From positions 248,001-312,000 of the forward strand of contig JAWKHL010000003.1 of NCBI GenBank assembly GCA_041394845.1: 64,000 nucleotides of DNA, read 5' to 3'. The notes under the pieces were generated by a model. That model was given only the letters and a program-made list of their open reading frames with translations, made no database searches and was not told the DNA's origin. Made by a program: the position numbers and the translations under genes. Below, piece by piece: positions 42,325 through 51,451 of the stretch; position 1 is the first letter of the stretch, and every line of letters begins with the position of its first letter. The DNA comes from JAHCHG01 sp041394845 (lineage in GTDB: Bacteria; Acidobacteriota; Blastocatellia; Pyrinomonadales; Pyrinomonadaceae).

Positions 42325-44080
42325 TCACAAAATAAGAACCGCTCTGGAGGTCTGGCGAAAACACGGTCTGAGCGGGATCCGACCGCATTTGCAAAGCCAG
42401 ATTAATTCCCTCCGGCAAAAAATCGCTTATCAAAGATGGATCCGCCGATGCGATACTTTGACCGACAAAGACCGCCGCAAACTCCGCCGCCGGATTGAAG
42501 ACTTTTCCAACAAACCTCTTATTTCCGTAATTTTGCCCGTTTACAACGTCGAGGAAAAATGGCTCCGCCGATGTATCGATTCGGTCATCGGGCAGATCTA
42601 TCAGAACTGGGAGTTGTGCATCGCCGACGATCATTCGCCAAAGCCGCATGTCCGCCGCGTTTTGGAAGAATACGCCGAAAAAGATCAACGGATAAAAATC
42701 GTTTTTCGCCCCGAAAACGGACATATTTCGGCCGCTTCGAATTCCGCTCTGGAACTGGCGGCCGGCGAATTCACTGCCCTTCTCGATCACGACGACGAAC
42801 TGTCGGAAGACGCGCTTTTCTGCGTCGCCAAAGAGATCGACGATCTTCCCGAAATTCAGATGATCTACAGCGACGAGGACCTGATCGACGAAAAAGGCGG
42901 CCGCTTCGGACCGAAGTTCAAACCCGACTGGGCCCGCGATCATTTTTATTCGGGCAATATCGTCACTCACTTGTCCGCCTATCGGACCGAACTTTTGCGC
43001 CGGATCGGCGGTTTTACCGTCGGACTCGAAGGCAGTCAGGATTACGATCTGGCGCTTCGCGCAATCGAACAAATTGACGAATCACAGATCCGGCACATCC
43101 CGCGCGTGCTCTATCACTGGCGCGTCATCCGGGGTTCGGTCGCCTACAGCGGCGACGAAAAACCCTACGCTCACGAGGCCGCCCGGCGGGCCATCGGCGC
43201 GCATCTGGAAAGGATCGGCAAAAAGGCGACCGTCGAAGAGACCGTTCATAATCTGCACCGCGTCCGCTACGGTCTGCCGGAGAGTTTGCCGAAGGTCAGC
43301 TTAATTTTGCTGTCGGCTATTGAGGACGCGGAATTTTGCGAAGAAGCGGTCAGAATCTTCAGACAAGAAACCGATTACCAAAATCTTGAGATCGCCCTTG
43401 TTCTAAATCGAAGAACGCGGGACTCCGGGGATCGGCCGGGGACGAAAACCATCTTTTGCGAAACCGCCAGCGAGGCCGAAAGATATAACAACGCCGTCAT
43501 CGCCGCCTCCGGCGAAATCCTCTGTTTCGCCGAAGTCAATCTGAGACCGCTCGGCCGTGACTGGCTCCGGGAAATGGTAAGTTTCGCCCTGCAAAAAGAG
43601 ATCGGCGCAATCGGCGCGAAGCTTTTATCGCCGAAAGAAACGATCATTCACGCCGGACTTCTGATCGGAAACCGGGGCGGAATCGGCGTCGCTCACCGCG
43701 GACTGCCGCGCGAAAAGGACGGCTATCTGACTCGCGCCCGTCTGATCAACAATTTTTCCGCCCTCTCCGTTTCCTGCCTGATGATGCGGCGCGAACTGTT
43801 CGAGCTTTGCGGCAGCTTCGACGCGGAAAACTTCCCCGACCGGCTTTTCGACGTCGATCTCTGTTTGAAACTGCACTCGAAGGGTTTCCGCAACGTCTTT
43901 ACGCCGCACGCCGAACTGATCCAGAGGGACGGCGGAAAATTACTGCAAGTCCAACGAGGAGCGGACGAAAAGGAACTCGCCCGGCTCAAACAAAGATGGC
44001 CCGATTATTTTGCAAAAGATCCGTTTTATAATCCGAATTTGTCGAAGCGGAGTGAGATGTTTGGAATCGGTGATGATTGA
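42314..44080 (+). CDS. Bidomain family 2 glycosyltransferase
   Basis: 588 aa. The first GT-A domain is complete (PLISVILPVYNVEEKWLR, CIADDHS, LLDHDDELSED). A second GT-A-like region (about 335-588) has SLILLSAIEDAEFCEEAV, an FDVDLCLKLHSKGFRNVF block and a weaker metal motif, so it may be non-catalytic. Probably the main chain-building enzyme of the surface glycan. Last gene of the operon; a repeat tract begins right after it. Confidence 0.9.
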   Translation: MSLDHKIRTALEVWRKHGLSGIRPHLQSQINSLRQKIAYQRWIRRCDTLTDKDRRKLRRRIEDFSNKPLISVILPVYNVEEKWLRRCIDSVIGQIYQNWELCIADDHSPKPHVRRVLEEYAEKDQRIKIVFRPENGHISAASNSALELAAGEFTALLDHDDELSEDALFCVAKEIDDLPEIQMIYSDEDLIDEKGGRFGPKFKPDWARDHFYSGNIVTHLSAYRTELLRRIGGFTVGLEGSQDYDLALRAIEQIDESQIRHIPRVLYHWRVIRGSVAYSGDEKPYAHEAARRAIGAHLERIGKKATVEETVHNLHRVRYGLPESLPKVSLILLSAIEDAEFCEEAVRIFRQETDYQNLEIALVLNRRTRDSGDRPGTKTIFCETASEAERYNNAVIAASGEILCFAEVNLRPLGRDWLREMVSFALQKEIGAIGAKLLSPKETIIHAGLLIGNRGGIGVAHRGLPREKDGYLTRARLINNFSALSVSCLMMRRELFELCGSFDAENFPDRLFDVDLCLKLHSKGFRNVFTPHAELIQRDGGKLLQVQRGADEKELARLKQRWPDYFAKDPFYNPNLSKRSEMFGIGDD

Positions 44081-44084
44081 GTTG

Positions 44085-44152
44085 TGATAGGTGATGGGAA
44101 TGAGTTGATTTTCTGCTCACCGCTCACTGAGATCTTACCGCTCACTGAAATC
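44085..44152. repeat. Mixed GGTGATG and CTCACTG heptamer tract
   Basis: TGATAGGTGATGGG followed by GCTCACCGCTCACTG and a second CGCTCACTG copy. It includes the TAA stop (44135-44137) and last three codons of the minus-strand secreted protein. Lies between convergent genes. Confidence 0.7.
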
Positions 44153-44830
44153 AATCTGAATCTTGTCACAATCCAAGAAGTCCAACATTTCAGCCCCGTC
44201 AGGGATCACCTGAAAAACGGTTCGTCGCTCTTCGCTTCGGCAAATGTCGAAAATCATCAGGTTGCGATCAAATTTTTCTTTGTCAAGAAATTTGAAAATT
44301 TTCGTCAGGCGTTTTTTTACATCGGATATTTTTTCGTCTTTGGCGATTTCAAAACGGACATAAGCCTTTGATCCGGCAGACCGTTGCAGGTAGGTTTCAA
44401 AAAGATTTTGGAAGTGGGCATATTCTTCAAATATAGAAGCCTTCCCATATTCATCAGCTTTCATCGGCAAAATGCAGATAGGTGAAATTACCACGGTTTC
44501 CGATGCTTCGTTATTGCAGTTTTTCGGTAAACCTTTGACTTTGAGAGTTGCGGTTATAAATTCAGAAAGGTTATTTCTTTCAAATTCAGATTCTTCCGTC
44601 AGCACCTGAATGGTTGAAGTATTCTGACCGGAAATGATCTTTCCGGCGCTGACCGTCCAATCGTATTCGAAATTTTCGTTCTGACCGTCAATAACAGCCG
44701 TTAAAGTAATTACATCGCCAAAGTGGGTTAACCCGTCAGGGCCGTGCACTTTGATCTCCGGGCAGGTTTGCGAGAAAGCAGGAAGGCTGAAGCATAAGAA
44801 TAAAATCGAGATAAGAATCATTTGCTTCAT
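44135..44830 (-). CDS. Secreted protein with PKD-like domain
   Basis: 231 aa from the ATG at 44830 (AAGGAG upstream). Signal peptide ends LPAFSQ. Residues about 30-90 form a PKD/Ig-like fold (DVITLTAVIDGQNENFEYDW, then GQNTSTIQVLT). The remainder is unrecognised, with cysteines (ISPICILP, IFDICRSEE) that could pair. Lower GC than its neighbours. Its final SER and stop are repeat-encoded. Confidence 0.78.
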   Translation of the reverse strand: MKQMILISILFLCFSLPAFSQTCPEIKVHGPDGLTHFGDVITLTAVIDGQNENFEYDWTVSAGKIISGQNTSTIQVLTEESEFERNNLSEFITATLKVKGLPKNCNNEASETVVISPICILPMKADEYGKASIFEEYAHFQNLFETYLQRSAGSKAYVRFEIAKDEKISDVKKRLTKIFKFLDKEKFDRNLMIFDICRSEERRTVFQVIPDGAEMLDFLDCDKIQIDFSER

Positions 44831-44882
44831 AACTGCACTCCTTGTGTCCTGCATTATAAGCCAATCCGGCGGAAACGCCCAA

Positions 44883-45010
44883 ATCAGTACGGAGAGCGGC
44901 AGCGACCTGATCAAAGCGTCTTGATTAGCAGGTTGAACCGGGTCGCTGCCGCTCCCCGTACTGATCCAAACCGAAGTGCGCCAAGGTCGCTACCGCTCTT
45001 TGTTTTGATC
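44883..45010. repeat. REP-like palindrome (GCGGCAGCGACC arms) plus an extra half-site
   Basis: ATCAGTACGGAGAGCGGCAG (44883 on) pairs with GGTCGCTGCCGCTCCCCGTA (44941 on), 25-bp arms with one mismatch. A third half-site, AAGGTCGCTACCGCTC (44983 on), overlaps the stop codon of the S41 peptidase gene. Confidence 0.8.
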
Positions 45011-46708
45011 CTCCATCTTTTTGATCATCTCGGTCGCGTTGGTGTTGTTGGGGTTGAGTTCGAGCGATTTTTTGTAGAATTTTATCGCCAGATCCTTTTC
45101 GCCCTTGAGCATATAGGCTTCGGCCAGCGAATCGTAAACGTTGAACGATTCGGGATAAAGCTCGACGTTGATCTTGAAGATCTCGACCGCATCGTCGAGT
45201 TTCTGCATCCGGATCAGATTGTAGCCGAACCCGTTGACCTCTTCCTCGACGTTGTAATATTTGTTGGCCGGGTCTTTGCGAAAATCGATCAAAAACTGTT
45301 TGAGGCCTTTGAGATCGCCCGACTGATAAATTGCCAGACCCGCCTCGCGCAGGCTCCTTCGCGGTTGGTAGTTGCGGATCGCTTCCATCGCCGGATCGAT
45401 GTTTCGGGCGTAATCGGCAAAGGTCAGTTCGGCGGCCACGTTCGGCGCGGTCCATTTTCTCTCGTCGCGGGCGTGTTTGTTTTGCCACCAGAGTTCCGAA
45501 ATATAGATCGGCATCTTGGAGTTGGGCAGTTCGAAACGGCGGGCGTCGCCGTACATATTGACGTGCGAGGCGGTCGGTTCGCCGATAAAAACGGCGTTCG
45601 TCCAGGTCTCCAGTTCGTTGGTCAGATTCTGCGCGGCCGAAAAGGTCCTCCGCCCGATGATGACGAACAGATGACCGGGTCGGTCGATCTCGTCCAGTTT
45701 GATCAGTCCGCGGATGATCGGCCGGATGAGAGTGTTGTTCCCTCCGCCGTTGAAACGAATGTCGAGAACGAATTTGCCAGGCTTGTTCTTTCCGGCGAAA
45801 TCGAAGACCTCTTCGAAAAACCCGGCCAGAGTTTTGTTCTCATCGTTGAGAACGGCGTTCAGCTGGACGTAGAGGATTTTTTCGTCCTTCAGGTATTCGA
45901 ACCAAAATTGTTGGTCCGTTTTTTTCCAGGTCAGAGGCAGTGGGTTTTTCGCTCCGTCGCGGGCATCCGCCCAGCTCTTCATCTCGGAGTGAACGGCCCG
46001 CATCGAATTGTCCCGTCCCTCGGGAAGTTTTACCTCGGCCGTAAATACTCGGCCGTCCTTTTCGATCTCAAACGTCGCTTTATCGAGCGAATCGGTAATT
46101 CCCAGAGCCTGCAGAACCTCGGGCGAACCGAGATAATTGGGCGCCATGCTCATAATGCCCATCTCGTTGTCGGTGGACATATAGGGAGCGACGCGCTCGT
46201 AAGCCTCTTTGATCGGCATCTTGCCGATCTTAAGGACTCGTCCGCCGACGATATTTTTGTATTCGGGCGCGGCCTTGCGGATGTAGATGTCGTTTTCGAA
46301 CATATACATATTGACCGGAAAGAGGTGAAAATTCATATTCGGAGAAAAGATCGGCGAGACCCAGGTGTGGCCGTCGCGGGCCATTCCGACCAGGCGTTCG
46401 AATTCGAGCGCCACCTGATTGCGGGTCAGGGTCGGGAGACGGGCGTCCAGATCCTTGACCGCCCGTTCGAACTTGTCGCGGTCGAGGCGGTGAAACAGAT
46501 TCTTATGTCTGGCCGGCAGTTCGGTGGCGATAAAATGCAGATCCTCGCGCCATTGATCGAGTTCCGATTTTCCGCCATCGGTTTTGATCTCGCTGATCTT
46601 TTTCAGCTGAACCTGAGCGGTGGTCTGGCCAAAGGCGGCGATGACGAAAAACGTCAGAATGAGCGACAGGATGAACGATTTTTTCAGATCCACGGTCTGG
46701 GGACGCAT
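44990..46708 (-). CDS. Secreted S41-family serine peptidase with TPR tail
   Basis: 572 aa with a signal peptide (ending AAFGQT). The C-terminal-processing-protease-like domain contains VLDIRFNGGGNNTLIR and the nucleophile region RRTFSAAQNLTNE, where the Ser fits the S41 position. The C-terminal about 90 residues form TPR-like helices (NVYDSLAEAYMLKGEKDLAI, KSLELNPNN). Probably envelope or extracellular proteolysis. Final residues NKER and the stop come from a REP half-site. Confidence 0.88.
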   Translation of the reverse strand: MRPQTVDLKKSFILSLILTFFVIAAFGQTTAQVQLKKISEIKTDGGKSELDQWREDLHFIATELPARHKNLFHRLDRDKFERAVKDLDARLPTLTRNQVALEFERLVGMARDGHTWVSPIFSPNMNFHLFPVNMYMFENDIYIRKAAPEYKNIVGGRVLKIGKMPIKEAYERVAPYMSTDNEMGIMSMAPNYLGSPEVLQALGITDSLDKATFEIEKDGRVFTAEVKLPEGRDNSMRAVHSEMKSWADARDGAKNPLPLTWKKTDQQFWFEYLKDEKILYVQLNAVLNDENKTLAGFFEEVFDFAGKNKPGKFVLDIRFNGGGNNTLIRPIIRGLIKLDEIDRPGHLFVIIGRRTFSAAQNLTNELETWTNAVFIGEPTASHVNMYGDARRFELPNSKMPIYISELWWQNKHARDERKWTAPNVAAELTFADYARNIDPAMEAIRNYQPRRSLREAGLAIYQSGDLKGLKQFLIDFRKDPANKYYNVEEEVNGFGYNLIRMQKLDDAVEIFKINVELYPESFNVYDSLAEAYMLKGEKDLAIKFYKKSLELNPNNTNATEMIKKMEDQNKER

Positions 46709-46880
46709 AAAGATTTTCTCCTAAAAAGATTTGAAACAATAAGATTTGGGTTAAAAAACAAACGACTGCGCCGGCGGAAAAGTTCGGACACTGAACGCTT
46801 TTCCGGGCGAAATAAAACTGTCTCTTTAAAAAAGAAAACACCCCGAAGCGAAAAAAAATGACAATTTTTTTGAAAAAATC

Positions 46881-46927
46881 TTGTTTCACACTTGAAACAA
46901 ACTGCAACTTGTGATAGTTTTGTTTCA
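46881..46927 (+). promoter_or_regulatory. Palindromic operator TTGTTTCA-N4-TGAAACAA over a promoter
   Basis: Perfect 8-bp arms at 46881-46888 and 46893-46900; a third half-site TTGTTTCA at 46920-46927. A possible promoter TTGAAA (46892-46897), 17-bp spacer, TAGTTT (46915-46920) overlaps them. It faces the ATPase gene at 47023; the minus-strand S41 gene starts on the other side. The 46709-47022 gap holds no gene. Confidence 0.65.
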
Positions 46928-47022
46928 TCAATGCAACAAAACGCCTTTGACGGTAGGCAGTTAGCATTTCGAAATTAAGAAAGAACATTAAGGAAATAAA
47001 GCGCTTAGGAGAAAGTCAAGTT

Positions 47023-48057
47023 ATGAAATCTACAAATAAACCCAAAATCAATCCTTTGAGCCGCGTTCCGCGCCAGCAACGTCTGGTGATGGCGATTCGC
47101 GGCGGTGCGGGCGTCGGAAAGAGTCATTTCATCCGTTCGATGACGGACGCCGGCCTCGGGCGGCTGTGCATTTTCGATACCGAACGAAAGGCCCGCCTGT
47201 TGCGCGGCGTCGGCGATCTGTTCGACGCGTTGGAGATCGAACACACCGATGAATTGCCCGAATTCATCGATTGGGCCCTGACCGGCGAAGGCCGCGAACA
47301 GAATTACGGCTGTTACGCTCTCGACAGCTGGGCGGCCTATTTCAGCGCCAAGCATTCGGAGATGCTCGAAGCGGTCCGGGAAAAAACGGGCGACCCCTTG
47401 GCTCAGCCGAGCGCCGAAGAACTGGCGGCCGACCAGATGATCCTCCAGAACGTCCTTCGCAAACTCTGTATCGAAAGCGGAAAAAGCGTGGTCATCGCCG
47501 ACCAGATCCCGGCCAAAGGAAAAGAATCGAAGGAGGACAACGAGGTCGGACGGGTTCTGCCGATGACGGCCAGCGGTCTGGAATATTTCGTCGATGTGAT
47601 GATCGAGATCTCCCTGCAGGAACGCGACGGCGAGATCACCCGGGTCTTTCAGGTCGTCAAATCCAATTCGCCCGTTTTCGAGGTCGGTTTCGAAATGACG
47701 GGGAACATCGGTTTCAAGGATTTTCTCGATCATATGAAGGGCGAACAGGCGCTGGAACTGGCGTTTGACAAGCCGAAAAAACTGGAAGTGCCGGAATATA
47801 TCGAGGACAAAAAACCGGTTTCGATCGCGCCCGAGGCCTTGACGATAGAAGATCTGATCGAAAAGGCCGTGGCCAACGGATTCAAACAGGCCGACATCGT
47901 CACCGGAGCCAAGATCTATCACAACCAGCCGAACATCTATCATCTGACCGATGAACAGATCGCCGATCTCGACCGCCGGATGACGGCCCGGATCGAAAAG
48001 GTGAAGGCACAAAAACCGGAAGAAAAAGGCTCCGCCAAACGAAGCAAGGCGGCCTGA
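47023..48057 (+). CDS. RecA/Sak4-like P-loop ATPase
   Basis: 344 aa. Walker A AIRGGAGVGKSHF (about 24-36), a RecA-type second strand and CYALDSWAAYF as Walker B. The layout resembles AAA_24/Sak4-type single-strand annealing ATPases usually found in phages and mobile elements, followed by a Lys-rich tail (EEKGSAKRSKAA). No other phage gene is near. The start ATG follows TTAGGAGAAAG. The promoter carries a strong palindrome, so expression is probably switched. Function in recombination or repair is inference. Confidence 0.8.
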   Translation: MKSTNKPKINPLSRVPRQQRLVMAIRGGAGVGKSHFIRSMTDAGLGRLCIFDTERKARLLRGVGDLFDALEIEHTDELPEFIDWALTGEGREQNYGCYALDSWAAYFSAKHSEMLEAVREKTGDPLAQPSAEELAADQMILQNVLRKLCIESGKSVVIADQIPAKGKESKEDNEVGRVLPMTASGLEYFVDVMIEISLQERDGEITRVFQVVKSNSPVFEVGFEMTGNIGFKDFLDHMKGEQALELAFDKPKKLEVPEYIEDKKPVSIAPEALTIEDLIEKAVANGFKQADIVTGAKIYHNQPNIYHLTDEQIADLDRRMTARIEKVKAQKPEEKGSAKRSKAA

Positions 48058-48060
48058 AGG

Positions 48061-48137
48061 TTGTTTTCGCCGGTAAATTATAGGCAAAGGCGAAAAACAA
48101 CGAGGGGAAAATTCCGGGATTGGACGGGATTTTCCCC
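48061..48137 (+). terminator. Double hairpin terminator
   Basis: First hairpin TTGTTTTCGCC (48061-48071) with GGCGAAAAACAA (48089-48100). Second GGGGAAAAT (from 48104) with ATTTTCCCC (to 48137), then TTATTATTTT. Ends the ATPase transcript. Confidence 0.75.
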
Positions 48138-48173
48138 TTATTATTTTCTCCTTATAAAAAACAGGATCGAATT

Positions 48174-48548
48174 ATGAAACTAAGAGGTTTGGTTCCGATG
48201 ATGGAAACCGAAAATATCGTGGAAACGGTCGAGTTTTACCGGGATCGTCTGGGCTTTAAATGTCAGGGTCTCTACCCGGATGAGGAAAACCCCTGTTGGG
48301 CGAGTCTTGTCAAAGATTCGGTCGAACTGATGTTCACGGTGAAAAACGCCCATACCAAGGTCGAAGGGGCGGTTATGACCGGATCGCTCTATCTTTATCC
48401 GGATGATGTCGATCAACTTTGGGAGTCGCTCAAGTATAAGACCAAGGTCGAATATCCGATCGAGAATTTCGCCTACGGTATGCGCGAATTCGCCATCAGG
48501 GACAATAACGGGTACTTGCTCCAATTCGGTCAGGACATATCGGATTAA
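48174..48548 (+). CDS. VOC/glyoxalase-superfamily protein
   Basis: 124 aa from the ATG at 48174, the size of one VOC module pair. Begins LVPMMETENIVETVEFYRDRLGF and ends FAIRDNNGYLLQFGQD, with the terminal Glu replaced by Gln. Typical metal His/Glu are only partly present, so this may be a binding protein such as a bleomycin-resistance-like fold rather than an enzyme. Confidence 0.87.
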   Translation: MKLRGLVPMMETENIVETVEFYRDRLGFKCQGLYPDEENPCWASLVKDSVELMFTVKNAHTKVEGAVMTGSLYLYPDDVDQLWESLKYKTKVEYPIENFAYGMREFAIRDNNGYLLQFGQDISD

Positions 48549-48674
48549 TGTTTTTCCGGCGAAAATATCGATTTGAGAATGATCTTTTCGCCGGTTTCGA
48601 AGCGGCGGGCGGATCGAAATTCAGCGTTTCCAACGTTTCTTTTTTTTGGTCGAGAACCGGAGTGAACAAATTTT

Positions 48675-49082
48675 ATGGGCAGAATAATTTTAGGCGCGGC
48701 GGCCGGTTTTATCGTCTGGTCGGTGCTCTGGATCGTAAGCAATGAACTGCTGGCGGTGTTTTTTCCGGTTTGGTACGGAGCAAGAATCAGCGGTTACCAG
48801 GAGTCTCTGACCACGGGTGCGCCTTTCATCCTGGATGCGGACATCTTGATCGTGTCGCTCTTGCGGGGAGCGCTTTGCTCGGTTCTGGCGGGTTATCTGT
48901 CGGTTTCCGTCGCCCGCAAAAGAGTGGAGGCGGCTTATCTGCTCGGTCTTCTCCTTCTGCTGGTCGGCATTTTGATGCACGCTCTGACCTGGGAACACCT
49001 GCCGCTCTGGTACCACTTTCTGTTCTGGTTCATGCTCATTCCGATGACGGTTCTGGGCGGGAAATTGAGGAGCGACCGGTGA
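48675..49082 (+). CDS. Small hydrophobic membrane protein
   Basis: 135 aa with four predicted helices (IILGAAAGFIVWSVLWIV, DILIVSLLRGALCSVLAGYL, AAYLLGLLLLLVGILMHAL, LPLWYHFLFWFMLIPMTVL). No family recognised; similar anonymous inner-membrane proteins are common. The ATG lies after a GAACAAATTTT leader with no strong Shine-Dalgarno site. Confidence 0.65.
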   Translation: MGRIILGAAAGFIVWSVLWIVSNELLAVFFPVWYGARISGYQESLTTGAPFILDADILIVSLLRGALCSVLAGYLSVSVARKRVEAAYLLGLLLLLVGILMHALTWEHLPLWYHFLFWFMLIPMTVLGGKLRSDR

Positions 49083-49151
49083 AGAGCGCGGATGTTACGA
49101 TTTTGTTCTTCAACGAATCTCTTTTGAAGTCGCGACCTTTTTTGCAATAAA

Positions 49152-51413
49152 TCATTTGACTAAATTCATTCTGCGCCCTTCGACAAATTCTTTTAGTTCC
49201 CGAAATTGTTTTTCGGAATCCGGATTATTTGAATTCGGAACCCATGTAAAGGTCGTGTCGGGCGGAAATTGAGCGAGTTTTTTCTTTAACACGTCCAGAG
49301 ACATCCGTTTGTATTGCGAGACGGAGAATGATATCTGACCATCTTCATCGATGGAAGATTGAATTTTGAGAGGCGATCCGAAGATCTTTTTTATCTCCTC
49401 AACCCGCTCTTTGCAATAATCGTAAACGCAAAGCCCGGATGCGCGATCAAGAGGTTCTTCATCAAACCACCAATTCGGAGATTCGGACAAGCCGACTACA
49501 AAATCCGATTCTGCTGATTTTACCCCGAAATTAGCGAACCAGTCTTTTTTTTCGGTTTCCGCTCTTTTGTTTTTCTCCTCCTGACTGAATCGTTCAAACC
49601 TTTTCCAGATTTTATCCCTGACATCAACCGAGCCGTGTTTTCCCAGCAATTTAACCGCGCTATTGAAAACAAACAAGTCATCGCTTTCCAGACCGACCAG
49701 AACGATCCGTTCGATTTCAGGCGACCAATACGGATCGATCGCATTCGCCAAAATCGAACCGTGGCAATTTTCTTCGGTGTTGCCTTTGACGGCTTTGTCC
49801 AACATCTTCGCTCCGAAATCAATATCTGATTTTAAGAAAATCTTCAGAAGCGTGATCCGCGCCTGGCATCCGATTTTATCTATCCGCTCCGCATAAGTTT
49901 CGCGGAGTTTGGAGATAAGTTGCGGCGTTTCATAATGATCTATCAGGGTAAAAATCGAATCGAGGTCATCGGTCGGCACATTTTCTCTGACCAATTTCTC
50001 CAACAGCAATTTTTCCACTTCGGACGCCTCGGACTTCGGCAAAAGTTCCAGAACTTGGGTATAAACTCTCTGATCCGGACGGCGAAGCTCAGTTAAAATA
50101 ATTTGTTTCCCGATGTTCGGGTCAAGGTCGTAAATCCCCTTTATGCTGAGGTTAAATAATTCCCTGTCATAATAATCCTCAAAAGCCTCCGGGTAAGGAT
50201 TGGGTCGTCCGAAATTATTGTAAATAGCCTGTAAAACTGGAAGCATCGCCGGGTTTTTTAGTTTATCCCAGGAATTTGCCAGAATTATCTGTTGCGTTCC
50301 CTTTGGCAGTTCACCGAAACCATTGGTCAAGGCATTTTTCAATTCGGCCGGCGGTTGTTTTTCTCCTTTTGCGTGGAAACTGAAATAGGTTTCAAGACTT
50401 TTTGCAAAGGCGCTTTTATCCTTGTTTGCCAGCGCCCTTAAAAGGCTTTCCAGATAATTCAACTGTATTAAATCCTTCTCTTCTTTTGCTTTTTTTAATC
50501 TTGTTTCGAAATCCTTCGATTCAGACTTTTCCGTTTCGGGATTATTCAGAAAATAGGACAAATTCACGAGCATCTTGAAAAAACCGTTGGTTACGGAAAA
50601 ATTCGGCGAGACGAGCATCTTTTCCATTTCATTGACGATAAATTCCCGTTCCGGCGAGCCGAACAGACCGATATAATTCTCGAACTGGCAGGTTTTATCC
50701 CCGCGACTGTAACGGACGATCATTTCTTTGGCGGCTTCTTTTGTCCCCAGAAACCGTAAGATATTACAGCCCTCTCGGTCATCGGTCGATGATCTCGATA
50801 TTAGTTTGACGGCTTCGGCGAGTTTTTCTTCCTGCCACTTCCGGTCGGCGGGGACGATCTCAAATTCCAGAATATTCGAGGTCACCGGAATGGCATCTTC
50901 TCCAAATTCAAACGGATCGTCTTTGGCATCTTTTAGACCCACCCGCGGAGAGACTACATAAAGACGGTATTTGCCCGGTTCCTTGAACAATGCGTATTCG
51001 TTCAATTCAAAATTAACGATCTGAGGTTTGGAATCGAGAGTCGGCACGGTAAACAGGCCGCCTGCGATAAATGAAGTTGCGCTCCTGTAAAAATAATCAT
51101 AAAGCGGATCAGCTATCTTGTCCTTTTTGTCAAAGATAAAGGAATCCATATGAAGTCGACCGCTCCGGTCATAGGATCGATTTAAAAATTTGTATTTGTC
51201 GGCGGTTGAACTGGTAAATTTCAGTTCTATCGAAATCATCTCACCTTGTCTGAATACGGTTTGGCCGTTCTTAAAACTGATCGTGAAGTTGATGTCTTCG
51301 GTTTTTTTTTCAAGTCTTTCCCGATATGTTTGGAGAAAAGCATCGGTTTGCGAATAAACCGGGAAACATACTGTCAGCAAAAAGCAAAATATCGAAAAAA
51401 TAGATTTAGGCAT
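49152..51413 (-). CDS. Large secreted protein of unknown function, HEAT-like helical region
   Basis: About 753 aa from the ATG at 51413 (GGGAGGA upstream). Signal peptide ends FPVYSQT. After about 170 residues of beta-rich sequence with a bacterial Ig-like pattern (FTISFKNGQTVFRQGEMISI), the rest is helical with HEAT-like repeats (VLELLPKSEASEVEKLLLEK). Low GC for this region. Not recognised; resembles Acidobacteriota surface proteins with scaffolding repeats. Confidence 0.75.
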   Translation of the reverse strand: MPKSIFSIFCFLLTVCFPVYSQTDAFLQTYRERLEKKTEDINFTISFKNGQTVFRQGEMISIELKFTSSTADKYKFLNRSYDRSGRLHMDSFIFDKKDKIADPLYDYFYRSATSFIAGGLFTVPTLDSKPQIVNFELNEYALFKEPGKYRLYVVSPRVGLKDAKDDPFEFGEDAIPVTSNILEFEIVPADRKWQEEKLAEAVKLISRSSTDDREGCNILRFLGTKEAAKEMIVRYSRGDKTCQFENYIGLFGSPEREFIVNEMEKMLVSPNFSVTNGFFKMLVNLSYFLNNPETEKSESKDFETRLKKAKEEKDLIQLNYLESLLRALANKDKSAFAKSLETYFSFHAKGEKQPPAELKNALTNGFGELPKGTQQIILANSWDKLKNPAMLPVLQAIYNNFGRPNPYPEAFEDYYDRELFNLSIKGIYDLDPNIGKQIILTELRRPDQRVYTQVLELLPKSEASEVEKLLLEKLVRENVPTDDLDSIFTLIDHYETPQLISKLRETYAERIDKIGCQARITLLKIFLKSDIDFGAKMLDKAVKGNTEENCHGSILANAIDPYWSPEIERIVLVGLESDDLFVFNSAVKLLGKHGSVDVRDKIWKRFERFSQEEKNKRAETEKKDWFANFGVKSAESDFVVGLSESPNWWFDEEPLDRASGLCVYDYCKERVEEIKKIFGSPLKIQSSIDEDGQISFSVSQYKRMSLDVLKKKLAQFPPDTTFTWVPNSNNPDSEKQFRELKEFVEGRRMNLVK

Positions 51414-51451
51414 TTTTCGTCCTCCCGTAAAAACAACCTGGATTTGACTCC

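Noticed and set aside
44822..46861. Long plus-strand frame opposite the S41 peptidase
   Set aside because: No recognisable domain; the minus strand encodes a complete signal peptide, S41 motif and TPRs.
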